NCBI RefSeq assembly: GCF_000745235.1
Contig: NZ_JQNL01000001.1
Coordinates: 4,086,001 to 4,150,000 of the forward strand
Source of the DNA: Luteibacter mycovicinus
Lineage (GTDB): Bacteria; Pseudomonadota; Gammaproteobacteria; Xanthomonadales; Rhodanobacteraceae
Reading direction: 5' to 3'
DNA length: 64,000 nt
Below the pieces are notes generated by a model. The model saw only the letters and a list, made by a program, of their open reading frames with translations. It made no database searches and was not told where the DNA came from. Of the stretch, positions 16,310 to 24,363 are shown piece after piece (the first letter of the stretch is position 1; each line of letters begins with the position of its first letter). Made by a program: the position numbers and the translations under genes.

Positions 16310-18088
16310 ATGCTGCCCACCGTTCCCGACATCGATCCGCGCCGCCTGGCACGCCACCTGTTCTTCGCCGGTCACGGCGTGACGGCGATCGCCGATCGCC
16401 TAGGCGAGCCACGTTCGACGGTGGAGTCATGGAAACAACGGGAGGGTTGGGCATCGGCGACACCGCTACAGCGGACGGAGGATTGCCTCGACGCCCGCCT
16501 GTGCATGCTCATCCTGAAAGAGGACAAGTCGCCTCACGACTTCAAGGAAATCGACCTGCTCGGGCGGCAGATGGAACGTCTGGCTCGCGTGCGTCGCTAT
16601 GAGGCACCTGGCGGACACGAGGGCGACCTCAACCCTGCCGTCGCCAACCGAAACAAGGATCCAAAGCGCAAAGCCGAGCCAAACGCGTTCACGCCCGAAC
16701 AGATTGCCAAGCTGCGCGAGGCCTTTTTTGAGGCCAGCTACGACTATCAGCGGCACTGGTACCAGGCCGGGCAGAACGAGCGGACGCGGATCATTCTGAA
16801 ATCGCGCCAGATTGGCGCGACGTACTACTTTGCCCGCGAGGCGTTGATCGACGCGCTGGAGACGGGCCGAAACCAGATTTTCCTGTCCGCCAGCCGATCG
16901 CAGGCCAACGTCTTCCGCGGTTACCAGCAGGACTTTGTGCGCGAAGTGCTGGACATGAATCTTGCCGGCGGCCGCGACCGGCCCATCAAGCTAGGCAACG
17001 GCGCGGAGCTGTACTACCTGGGCACCAACTCCCGCACCGCTCAGGGCTACCACGGCAACCTGTACTTCGATGAATTTTTCTGGGTGCACTCGTTCGAACA
17101 GCTGGAAAAGCTCGCCTCGGGCATGGCGATGCATAAGAAGTGGCGGGAGACCTACTTCTCGACGCCCTCGGCGCTCAGCCACGATGCCTATCCGTTCTGG
17201 AGCGGCGCGCAGTACAACGCCAGCCGCGCGAAGGCCGATCGCATCGATATCGACGTCAGCCATCGCGCCCTGGCGAAGGGCATGCGCTGCGCCGATGGCA
17301 TGTACCGCCAAATCGTCACGATCGAAGACGCCGTGGCCGGTGGCTGCGATCTTTTCGACTTGGAACAGCTGCGCCGCCGCTACAGCGACGAGAAGTTTCG
17401 CCAGCTGCTCATGTGCGAGTTCATTGACGACGCGGCGGCGGCATTCACCTTCGCGCTCATCAAGCGATGCATGGTGGACACTTGGGACGTCTGGGACGAC
17501 GTTCGCTTCGAGGCACCGCGGATCATCGGCGACGCCCCCGTGGGCATCGGCTTCGATCCTTCCAAGGGCACCGCCGGCGGTGATCCGTCGGGATGCACGG
17601 TGACGGCGCTCCCGACGCAGAGCGATGAGCGATTCCGGGTGCTGGAGAAATTTCAGTGGGCCGGGCAGGACTTCGACGCGCAGGCCACCTCCATCAAGGC
17701 GCTGACCGAGCGTTACAACGTCGCCGATATCGCAATCGACACCACCGGCATGGGCATCGGTGTTTACCAGCTCGTGCGCCAGTTCTTCCCCGCGGCCCGA
17801 GCGATCCAGTACTCGCCTGAGGTCAAGGCGCGGATGGTCATGAAGGCGACCGACGTGATGAACAAGGGGCGCCTGGAGTGGGACGCCGGTTGGACCGACC
17901 TCGCCGCGGCGTTTATGGCCATCCGCAAAACCATGACGGCCAGCGGCCGCCATGTGACGTTTGAAGCAGGTCGCTCCGAGGCGGTCGGCCACGCTGACCT
18001 CGCCTGGGCGGTCATGCACACCCTTATTCACGAGCCGCTCGAAGGTCGATCGGCATCCAACCAGAGCTTTATGGAGATTTACGACTGA
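16310..18088 (+). CDS. P: Large terminase subunit, ATPase P (P2 gpP)
   Basis: A 592-residue DNA-packaging motor. An N-terminal helix-turn-helix (HGVTAIADRLGEPRSTVESW, about residues 23-42) is followed by the ATPase with Walker A-like LKSRQIGATYYF (about 163-174) and Walker B NLYFDEFFWV (about 248-257). The nuclease domain starts at VGIGFDPSKGTAGGDPSG (about 413). The ATG at 16310 (MLPTVPDIDPRR) gives a length like P2 gpP; a frame opening at 16250 would overlap the late-promoter dyad and is rejected. The stop overlaps the Q start by one base. Confidence 0.96.
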   Translation: MLPTVPDIDPRRLARHLFFAGHGVTAIADRLGEPRSTVESWKQREGWASATPLQRTEDCLDARLCMLILKEDKSPHDFKEIDLLGRQMERLARVRRYEAPGGHEGDLNPAVANRNKDPKRKAEPNAFTPEQIAKLREAFFEASYDYQRHWYQAGQNERTRIILKSRQIGATYYFAREALIDALETGRNQIFLSASRSQANVFRGYQQDFVREVLDMNLAGGRDRPIKLGNGAELYYLGTNSRTAQGYHGNLYFDEFFWVHSFEQLEKLASGMAMHKKWRETYFSTPSALSHDAYPFWSGAQYNASRAKADRIDIDVSHRALAKGMRCADGMYRQIVTIEDAVAGGCDLFDLEQLRRRYSDEKFRQLLMCEFIDDAAAAFTFALIKRCMVDTWDVWDDVRFEAPRIIGDAPVGIGFDPSKGTAGGDPSGCTVTALPTQSDERFRVLEKFQWAGQDFDAQATSIKALTERYNVADIAIDTTGMGIGVYQLVRQFFPAARAIQYSPEVKARMVMKATDVMNKGRLEWDAGWTDLAAAFMAIRKTMTASGRHVTFEAGRSEAVGHADLAWAVMHTLIHEPLEGRSASNQSFMEIYD

Positions 18089-19125
18089 TGGCCAAGCGCA
18101 AGCGTCCCAATCCGCGATTTACGTCCGCGCTGCCGCCGACCGCGCCGGCGGCCGATGGCGGCCGCTTCGAGACGTTCACCTTCGGCGAGCCGGAGATGAT
18201 CGACCGGGCCAGCCTGATGGAGTACTCCGACCTGGTGAACAACGGTCGCTGGTACGAGCCGCCGATCAACCCGCGCGGGTTGGCGAACATGATGGGCGTG
18301 GCGCCACACCATGCGTCGGCGATCTACGTCAAGCGCAATCTGCTGGTGGCCTCGTTCCAGGAGACCTCGTTCCTGTCGACGCACGAATTCGCCGCGTTTG
18401 CGACGGATTACATGGTCTTCGCCAATGCCTACCTCGAGGAGGTGCCGGCACTGTCAGGCCGCCTGCTCAAGCTCAAGCGTAGCCCGGCAATGCAGACGCG
18501 AGTGGGCGTGGATCCCGGCGCTTTCTACTTTGTGCCCGAATCCGGGATTGAGCACGCCTTCGACGTAGGCAAGGTGGTGCACCTGCACGATACCGACGTG
18601 AAGCAGGAAATCTACGGCGTGCCCGAGTACATGAGCGCGTTGCATTCGGCCCAGCTCAACCGCTCCGCGACGCTGTTCCGTCGCAAGTACTACGACAACG
18701 GCTCCCATGCAGGATTTATCCTGTACCTGACCGATGCCGCAGCGAACACGCAGGACATTGACAGCCTGCGCGAGGCGCTGCGCAACTCGAAGGGTCCGGG
18801 CAATTTCCGTAACCTGTTCTTCTACGCGCCGGGCGGCAAAAAAGACGGCATGCAGATGATTCCGGTGAGCGAGGTCGCGGCCAAGGACGACTTCGCGGCC
18901 ATCAAGAACGTCAGCCGCGACGACATTCTGGCGGCCCACCGCGTGCCGCCTCAGATCCTTGGTGTGGTGCCGACGAACGCCGGCGGCTTCGGTGATGTGG
19001 AGAAGGCGACGAAGGTGTGTTATGCCAACGAAATCGTCCCGATCCAGAAACGCATGCTCGCGTTAAATGCCCAGCTCGGCGCGGAGGCCTTCAAGTTTCA
19101 AGATCCGGGTGCGGATGTCGCCTGA
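18088..19125 (+). CDS. Q: Portal protein Q (P2 gpQ)
   Basis: A 345-residue portal vertex protein. Family features include FTFGEPEMIDRASLMEYSD, WYEPPINPRGLANMMGVAPH, HSAQLNRSATLFRRKYYDNG and ISRDDILAAHRVPPQILGV-like (here NVSRDDILAAHRVPPQILGV). It forms the dodecameric ring for DNA entry and exit. Translation is coupled to P through a TGATG overlap. It is the last structural gene on this side; accessory genes follow. Confidence 0.97.
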   Translation: MAKRKRPNPRFTSALPPTAPAADGGRFETFTFGEPEMIDRASLMEYSDLVNNGRWYEPPINPRGLANMMGVAPHHASAIYVKRNLLVASFQETSFLSTHEFAAFATDYMVFANAYLEEVPALSGRLLKLKRSPAMQTRVGVDPGAFYFVPESGIEHAFDVGKVVHLHDTDVKQEIYGVPEYMSALHSAQLNRSATLFRRKYYDNGSHAGFILYLTDAAANTQDIDSLREALRNSKGPGNFRNLFFYAPGGKKDGMQMIPVSEVAAKDDFAAIKNVSRDDILAAHRVPPQILGVVPTNAGGFGDVEKATKVCYANEIVPIQKRMLALNAQLGAEAFKFQDPGADVA

Positions 19126-19170
19126 GCGACGTGGACATTCAAAACACAGGGCGGGCGCGATGCTCACTGC

Positions 19171-19866
19171 ATGTGCGGACGCTACGCCACCTTCGGACCC
19201 GTCTCCCTGAGCCGCGAGGGCAGGGATGTGCTCGACAGGCTCGAGCTGGACATCGTCAGCGAGATCGACTTGCGGGACGACCAGTTCAACATCGCGCCGA
19301 CCCAGAAAGCGCTGGTCATCGCTAGTGGCAAGGACGGCTACGCCGGCAGGGCGTGCCAGTGGGGCCTGGTCCCATCCTGGGCGAAAGACATGAAGATCGG
19401 GTCGCGGATGATCAACGCCCGGGCCGAGGGCCTGATCAAGGGGACGACGAAGGCATACACCGGGGCATTCAAGAAGCGGCGCTGCCTGGTCCCGGCATCC
19501 GGATATTTCGAGTGGAAAGGCGAGGCCGGCGCCAAGCAGCCGTATTTCATTCACGACCCCGCTGGCCATCTGCTCATGTTCGCGGGCCTCTGGGAGGCTT
19601 GGCGGTCGTCGCCGGCCGAGCAGTGGGTGCGCACCTTCGCCATCGTCACCGGCGAGCCTGGCAAGGTCTCCGGGGACATCCATGACCGGCAGCCTGTGAT
19701 CCTCCCGCCCGACCTTTGGCGGGTGTGGGTCGAGGGCGCGCCGGGCGAGGCGAGTGCAACACTGACGGCGGCCCCGGAGGCCGACCTCGTTTACCACCCT
19801 GTGCCGAAGGCCGTGGGGTCGCCAAGGAACAATAGACCGGAACTGGTCGAGCCGATCGCGCTGTAG
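19171..19866 (+). CDS. SOS response-associated peptidase (SRAP/YedK/HMCES family)
   Basis: A 231-residue SRAP protein. Cys2, the residue exposed after Met removal that bonds covalently to abasic sites in single-stranded DNA, is present (MCGRYATFG). Other conserved residues are Asn40 (FNIAPTQ), NARAEG at 82-87, Glu114 (GYFEWKG) and His171 in GDIHDRQPVIL. In E. coli YedK the matching residues are Cys2, Asn75, Glu105 and His160. It lies 45 bp beyond the portal gene, in the prophage accessory zone, so it is probably phage-borne and may protect abasic sites during phage replication or the SOS response. Confidence 0.94.
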   Translation: MCGRYATFGPVSLSREGRDVLDRLELDIVSEIDLRDDQFNIAPTQKALVIASGKDGYAGRACQWGLVPSWAKDMKIGSRMINARAEGLIKGTTKAYTGAFKKRRCLVPASGYFEWKGEAGAKQPYFIHDPAGHLLMFAGLWEAWRSSPAEQWVRTFAIVTGEPGKVSGDIHDRQPVILPPDLWRVWVEGAPGEASATLTAAPEADLVYHPVPKAVGSPRNNRPELVEPIAL

Positions 19867-19960
19867 TCCTGCCGATACGCACACTTGCACGACGAACCTC
19901 GCGAAGATCGATCACCCTGTCCACACTTCTGAGATTCGGACCGCGTATCGTCCGCGCCCT

Positions 19961-20287
19961 ATGACCACTGTGACCTGGCTGGATCGCGATATCGTGATGG
20001 GCGCGCCGCTGCCGCAGCAGTACGGCGCGACCGAGCGCGGACAGCGGTTTGTGGTGGTCCGCGAGCACGCCAATGGACGAGGCACTTGGCGGGTCAGTGT
20101 GTTCCCCCACGGCAACCAGGCCGAGGCGATCGAGGTGGTGGCAGGGTCCGAGCGGCAGGCTAAGCGGTGGGTCGAGCGCTGGGCGGCGAAGCGGACGATC
20201 AGTTACCCCGTGCCGGAGCGGAAAAGGCTGCCCCACGAGGGTGAGCTCAACCCACGGAAGCCGAAGGGCGCGGACGACCGCTCCTAA
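19961..20287 (+). CDS. Hypothetical phage accessory protein
   Basis: A 108-residue protein starting MTTVTWLDRDIVMGAPLPQQ. It has a possible beta-alpha core (GQRFVVVREHANGRGTWRVS, SERQAKRWVERWAAK) and a basic C-terminal tail (RKRLPHEGELNPRKPKGADD). I do not recognise a family. It follows the SRAP gene after 94 bp on the same strand. The coding potential is reasonable, but no clear ribosome binding site was seen. Confidence 0.6.
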   Translation: MTTVTWLDRDIVMGAPLPQQYGATERGQRFVVVREHANGRGTWRVSVFPHGNQAEAIEVVAGSERQAKRWVERWAAKRTISYPVPERKRLPHEGELNPRKPKGADDRS

Positions 20288-20796
20288 GAGCGGGGGCGCG
20301 GGCCACCTCAGGACGGTGCATCGCAGCAACGACAGCGTGACCCGACCTGGAACCGCCTCTATAGCCCCACGTGGGGACCTCGATTCGACGCTGTTCTGAG
20401 CCCTCGCCGGCGCTCGGCCGGCCGCGCCGCGACGCCTGGGGGCCGCGGCGCGCGTGGCGGAGAGTAAGCGGCGCAGGGGGCCGGCAGGCCCGGTCGAGGG
20501 GTTTGTGACCCCAGCGCGCGCGGTCGTCCCCCCTCCTCGCCTTCGCGCTTCTCCCCCTGCTTTTGATGCAGGTGATGTAGCGCCCAGCGTTCAAACGCGC
20601 CAACGCGTTCCGGCCGGTGCGCACGCCCCTTCCGGTGATGCGTTCTGATGCAGCCAAGCGCACCTTTAACCCCGCCGCTGAAGACAGTCGTCCCCTCGAT
20701 GCGTGAATTATCAAATGCGAAAGCTTCGCATCCACTAGCTTGATTTCGCCACGAATAGATGAAAATAGGCCGCTGAAAGTCCTGGGGTTCGGATGG

Positions 20797-21068
20797 AGTG
20801 ATTTCAGTGATGCACTGCGCGTGGGCGTGAAAAGTTACCGCGCATCAACGAGTAGCGGCATGGGGATGAAGTTATTTCCAAGTGATGTGGTAAGTAATGA
20901 ATCTCTAAGTCATTGACATAAAAGGTTTATTGCTTCCGTCCACATCACTTCAAAAAAAGTTATGTCATTACCTAGAAATCACTCGGAAATAACTTCGACC
21001 GTTTGCCAAAAAAGGCCTTTGCTACAAGCGGTTAGGCGTCAAACGATCGTTACATCACTTAAATCACT
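20797..21068. repeat. Symmetric array of AGTGAT/ATCACT motifs with a perfect 12-bp inverted repeat
   Basis: AGTGAT occurs at 20797, 20806 and 20881; its complement ATCACT at 20944, 20978, 21054 and 21063. The outer pairs have the same 9-bp pitch and are mirror images about 20932.5. The 18-base blocks 20795-20812 and 21053-21070 (reverse complement) agree at 16 positions. Inside them, GAAGTTATTTCC (20868-20879) and GGAAATAACTTC (20985-20996) form a perfect inverted repeat centred at 20932. Related AAGTNAT variants are scattered between. The layout resembles iterons or a multi-site operator; the binding protein is unknown. Confidence 0.75.
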
Positions 21069-21360
21069 TCCTTCCGAGGGCCACGACTTTGAGAGGCCCC
21101 TGTTGGCGCGCGGAGACAACCAGACCATTGTCGTCGCTATGGTCGCGCGCTCAATGCTTGGCTCGGCGCCTACCTTTTGCCCCGCCGCGTCGATACTCGC
21201 GCCCGCAGCGATCGACGCCTGTGAGTCAGCGATGTGGACCATCGCCAGTTCTCACTAGAGGCCCGATCGGGGGTGCGCTCGTATAAGTATTGGTGCATCG
21301 CGATGCGGCCAGCCAACGCCCCCGAGCGTGATAACACATGGCCCCCATTTCACTATTCGT

Positions 21361-21380
21361 TAATGACTTGCAGGTCATTA
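21361..21380. promoter_or_regulatory. Palindromic operator-like site
   Basis: TAATGAC, six bases, GTCATTA: a perfect 7-bp dyad about 120 bp upstream of the serine hydrolase gene. The half site GTCATTA also occurs at 20964-20970 inside the AGTGAT array, which hints at a shared regulator. No promoter could be fixed with confidence. Confidence 0.35.
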
Positions 21381-21501
21381 TTGCCTCGAAGACATCTCCA
21401 AGAACACGTGTTGGCCGCTGCTCTGGCAAGCACGCCCCGCTTCACGGCCTCGGTGCGCCATCACCTGCCAACCCCAACTCGCAATCACATGGGTAACGCC
21501 A

Positions 21502-22683
21502 ATGATCTGTCCCGAAGCTTCCACAGACATGCTTTCAAGCTCGCAACGCGGCCTCGACGCTGAGGCGCTTCGGAGGCTTGACGCCAGCATTCAGTCGGAT
21601 ATCGATCAAGGAAAAAATTACGCCGCGTCCATCCTCGTCGCGCGTGGGGGCACCATTGGCCATCGAAGGACCTTCGGCGAGGTTTCGCCCGGTCGGGCAG
21701 CAGCGGCAGACGACGTATACCTCATGATGTCGCTATCAAAGTCGTTCAACGCCGCGCTGGTATTGCGGGCTGTGGACCAAGGCCGCTTCAGTCTCGACAC
21801 CCGGGTTGCTGAATTCTTGCCGACGTTCGCAGCAGGCGGTAAGGCACGCGTCACCGTCCGCATGCTGCTGACCCATACTGCTGGAACGTTTCCCGGCATG
21901 GCACCTCCAGGATTGGCGCCTACTGATCTGGGTAATCTCGCAAAATTTGTCGATGTAGTTTCTGCCATCCCAGCAGCTAATACCCCGGGCGAACGCGTGG
22001 TTTACAACACCGCGGCGAGTTACGCCGTTCTTGGGCAACTGCTCGTTGTCACCGACCCTGCGGGACGAAGCTTCAGACAGATTGCAAAGGAGGACTTGTT
22101 CGATCCGCTCGGTATGTTTGATACGTGCTATGGCCTCTCTCAACACGACCCGCGTAGGGTGCCCATCTCGTATACGCCGGCCCAGACCTCGGATGCCTCA
22201 ATCGCTGCGATGAAGGCGATGAATGCAGCCTTTGTAGAAGGTGCGGAGATTCCTGCGGGCAGCGCCTTTGGCACGGTGGACGACGTCTTTCGTTTTGCGG
22301 AGACTTGGCGTCAGGGCGGTACAAGCAACGGCTATCGTCTACTTTCCCCCGCGCTACTGCGGTACGCCCGGCAGATTCATACAGGTAACATGAGCAATGG
22401 CGCTTGGGACTTTTATCGTGAAGCTCACGGCCTTCCCGATTATCCCGCAAACTTCTCACTTTTAGGCGGATACGTACGAGGCGAGGGCTTTTTCGAAAAC
22501 GGAGCGGGGTATACGGCCTCGCCTGACACCTTCTATGCGGTGGGCGGAGGAACTACGATGTGGTTGGTAGATCCGGAGCGCGATCTTACGTTCGTTTTTT
22601 TGAGCGCCGGGTTCATCGACGGCTTGGCGCATTTTGACCGCCTCCGACGGTTAAGCGATCTAGCCCTTTCGGCATGCGTTTGA
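21502..22683 (+). CDS. Serine hydrolase, beta-lactamase/class C fold (prophage cargo)
   Basis: A 393-residue member of the beta-lactamase/D-alanyl carboxypeptidase superfamily. The SxxK motif is Ser77-Leu-Ser-Lys80 (YLMMSLSKSFNAAL), followed by MLLTHTAGTFPGM. The usual YxN box is replaced by Tyr-Asn-Thr in VVYNTAASYAVLG, and the third box is probably VGGGTTMW. No signal peptide is visible, so it should be cytoplasmic and more likely an esterase or peptidase than a true beta-lactamase. It is less GC-rich than the phage genes and lies between them and the recombinase: typical cargo. An internal ATG at 21529 is an alternative start. Confidence 0.88.
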   Translation: MICPEASTDMLSSSQRGLDAEALRRLDASIQSDIDQGKNYAASILVARGGTIGHRRTFGEVSPGRAAAADDVYLMMSLSKSFNAALVLRAVDQGRFSLDTRVAEFLPTFAAGGKARVTVRMLLTHTAGTFPGMAPPGLAPTDLGNLAKFVDVVSAIPAANTPGERVVYNTAASYAVLGQLLVVTDPAGRSFRQIAKEDLFDPLGMFDTCYGLSQHDPRRVPISYTPAQTSDASIAAMKAMNAAFVEGAEIPAGSAFGTVDDVFRFAETWRQGGTSNGYRLLSPALLRYARQIHTGNMSNGAWDFYREAHGLPDYPANFSLLGGYVRGEGFFENGAGYTASPDTFYAVGGGTTMWLVDPERDLTFVFLSAGFIDGLAHFDRLRRLSDLALSACV

Positions 22684-22697
22684 GTCACAGCTATAGC

Positions 22698-22728
22698 AGC
22701 CCGCATCGTGTGTGCACCCATGCGGGCT
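22698..22728. terminator. Hairpin between convergent hydrolase and recombinase genes
   Basis: Perfect 9-bp stem AGCCCGCAT / ATGCGGGCT with a 13-base loop, in the 45-bp gap between two convergent genes. It could end transcription from both sides. The T-run on the plus strand is poor (TTCAGT), so strength is uncertain. Confidence 0.6.
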
Positions 22729-24363
22729 TCAGTCCAGTGGCTGGTCGAGCGAGACGTCTTCGCCAGCGATCCATTCGCCACTTTTGCGGTTGACGCGCAA
22801 CACTCTTGCGGCGCCACCATGCGGGATGATTACCAAGTCCAGCACCTTGCCGCTTTCGTCGCTGTCGAGGTGAATGCCGCGGCGATAGACCACGATGCGC
22901 GAAAAGGTGTCTGCCACCAGCTGGCGTGCCTTGAGCCTCGCGTCATAGTCCTGGGACTTTACCGCCTCCACGAGCTCCGCCCACGCCTGTGCCGCAGCAG
23001 GGGTCTTACGCGACAACATCGACAGTTCTCCCTCGGCCGCCGAAAGAGTGCCGCGGACCGACACAAGTTCGGCCTCGATGTTGCGGATCTGCCGTAGTAA
23101 CGTCGGCGGCGGCGCCTCGTCGTCTTGCAGCAGCACGTCGGTCAACCGCTGGAGCTTCCTCTCGCATTCGGCCTCCTTCGCGCGCGCGGTGGCCACGTGT
23201 TGCCGCGCCGGCCCATCCTGAGCGGTTCGGTCGAGTAGGGCGTTCAGGTTGATCTGGTCGGCGCAGTACGTGAGCAGAGCGCGCTCGATCGGGGCAACGC
23301 TCGTGCTGCCGCCTTTGACCGGGCAACGTCGGCCGGCCTGGTCGGAGCAACAGGCAATGCGACGGTGGCCATCGAGCACCTTGCCGCGGTCGTCGCGTCG
23401 GCGGCTTGTCAGGTTTTGTCCGACCATCGCGGATCCGCAATACCCGCAGTAGCTCACGCGCAGGCCAGTGATGATGCCTGGGATTTCACCCTTACCCTTG
23501 CGGCGGCCGCGCTGGGTGAGCGCCACCTGCAGATCGGTGAACGCCTCGTCGGTCAGCACACGCGGGTAATAGCCCTCAAGTCGATACTCGGAATCCCCGA
23601 CGTTCAAGGTCTTTGCGCCTACCAGCGCTGGGAGCCGGAGCAACTTGTACAGGTTCGACGCCGCCGTGCGCGCGCTGACCGCAAGGCCAGCGTCGTTAAG
23701 CCGGTCAATGATCTTGGCTGCGCCGTGACCATCCAGGAACAGTCGGATGGCCAAGCGTACCGCCTCCAGCCGCTCCGGCACGAACTCCCAGGCGCCGTCG
23801 ACCAGACGGACCCACTGCGGATCTTTGCCGTTGCGTATGACGCCGCGAAACGTTCCAGCCTGCCAGCCGTCGCACTGCCGGCGAATCGCAGCACGCACAC
23901 GCTTACTCTTGGTATCGCTTTCCTCGTGGGCGCGGATCATCACGAGCAGGCTATAGATCAGGTCCATCGGGTTGGCGGTGAGGCCTTCCCGGCTGTATTC
24001 CTTTCCGTCGCTCGCTGTCACAACGGTGATGCCAGCATTGACGACTTGGGCGAGTTGGGCTTGCGCCGAGAGGGGAGCGGTACGGCTCAGCCGATCGAGG
24101 CCTTCCACCACGAGGAAGGAACCCGGGGCGATCTTGCCCTCGTCGATAGCGCGGAGGAACACGCCGAGCGCCCCCTGCTTGATGTGCCGCTGGTGGTATG
24201 CGCTCAGGCCCTCATCACGCAGCGAGAGGGCCTGGTCGAGCACGAGGCCGCGCTCGCGTGCCCAGCGTTCCGCGTATTGCGACTGTCGATCTGCACTGCT
24301 GCCGGCGGACTGCTTTGCGTCGCTGAATCGTAAATAGCTGTATACTTTCGCGTTTTTAGACAT
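22729..24363 (-). CDS. Large serine recombinase (prophage integrase)
   Basis: A 544-residue large serine recombinase. The resolvase domain has catalytic Ser14 ([14 protein letters not shown]), [17 protein letters not shown] around residue 90, and a conserved helix [12 protein letters not shown]. The recombinase domain follows, then a zinc-binding region ([12 protein letters not shown] ... [12 protein letters not shown], about residues 320-365) and a coiled coil around 400-490. These enzymes integrate and excise phage DNA between attP and attB. The ATG at 24363 shares bases with the rimO start on the other strand, so the gene is at the very prophage end. It stands in for the tyrosine integrase of P2. 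Confidence 0.95.
   Translation of the reverse strand: MSKNAKVYSYLRFSDAKQSAGSSADRQSQYAERWARERGLVLDQALSLRDEGLSAYHQRHIKQGALGVFLRAIDEGKIAPGSFLVVEGLDRLSRTAPLSAQAQLAQVVNAGITVVTASDGKEYSREGLTANPMDLIYSLLVMIRAHEESDTKSKRVRAAIRRQCDGWQAGTFRGVIRNGKDPQWVRLVDGAWEFVPERLEAVRLAIRLFLDGHGAAKIIDRLNDAGLAVSARTAASNLYKLLRLPALVGAKTLNVGDSEYRLEGYYPRVLTDEAFTDLQVALTQRGRRKGKGEIPGIITGLRVSYCGYCGSAMVGQNLTSRRRDDRGKVLDGHRRIACCSDQAGRRCPVKGGSTSVAPIERALLTYCADQINLNALLDRTAQDGPARQHVATARAKEAECERKLQRLTDVLLQDDEAPPPTLLRQIRNIEAELVSVRGTLSAAEGELSMLSRKTPAAAQAWAELVEAVKSQDYDARLKARQLVADTFSRIVVYRRGIHLDSDESGKVLDLVIIPHGGAARVLRVNRKSGEWIAGEDVSLDQPLD

Larger units (their letters stand above)
20288..21501. other. 1.2-kb non-coding accessory segment of the prophage
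   Basis: No convincing gene on either strand; the short open frames here (for example 20962-21258 plus and 21039-21242 minus) lack family resemblance and ribosome binding sites. The first 400 bp are GC-rich. From about 20700 to 21070 the DNA becomes clearly more AT-rich and holds the symmetric AGTGAT array described separately. A palindrome TAATGAC-N6-GTCATTA lies at 21361-21380. The segment separates the structural genes from the cargo hydrolase and recombinase and may hold regulatory, replication or recombination sites. Confidence 0.7.
1..24363. mobile_element. P2-like prophage (right-hand part, left end outside window)
   Basis: A continuous block of contractile-tail phage genes in the P2 order (Q, P / O N M L X, lysis, R S V W J I H, FI FII E T). 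Beyond Q come accessory genes and a large serine recombinase at 22729-24363, which abuts rimO. The left end (U, D, late activator, replication, repressor, second att site) is not in the window. No structural gene shows an internal stop or frameshift other than the programmed one in E, so the visible part looks intact. Replacement of the P2-type tyrosine integrase by a serine recombinase is the main departure from the P2 plan. Confidence 0.95.

Noticed and set aside
20962..21258. Possible 98-codon gene in the prophage non-coding segment
   Set aside because: Overlaps the repeat array, no ribosome binding site, no recognisable domain, and antisense frames are equally open.
21502..22683. Call as an antibiotic-resistance class C beta-lactamase
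   Set aside because: No signal peptide, altered YxN motif and low similarity to AmpC outside the SxxK region; a generic serine hydrolase is safer.
1..24363. tRNA gene as prophage attachment site
   Set aside because: No tRNA-like sequence was found at the visible prophage end; it abuts rimO, which suits a serine recombinase using a short protein-gene target.
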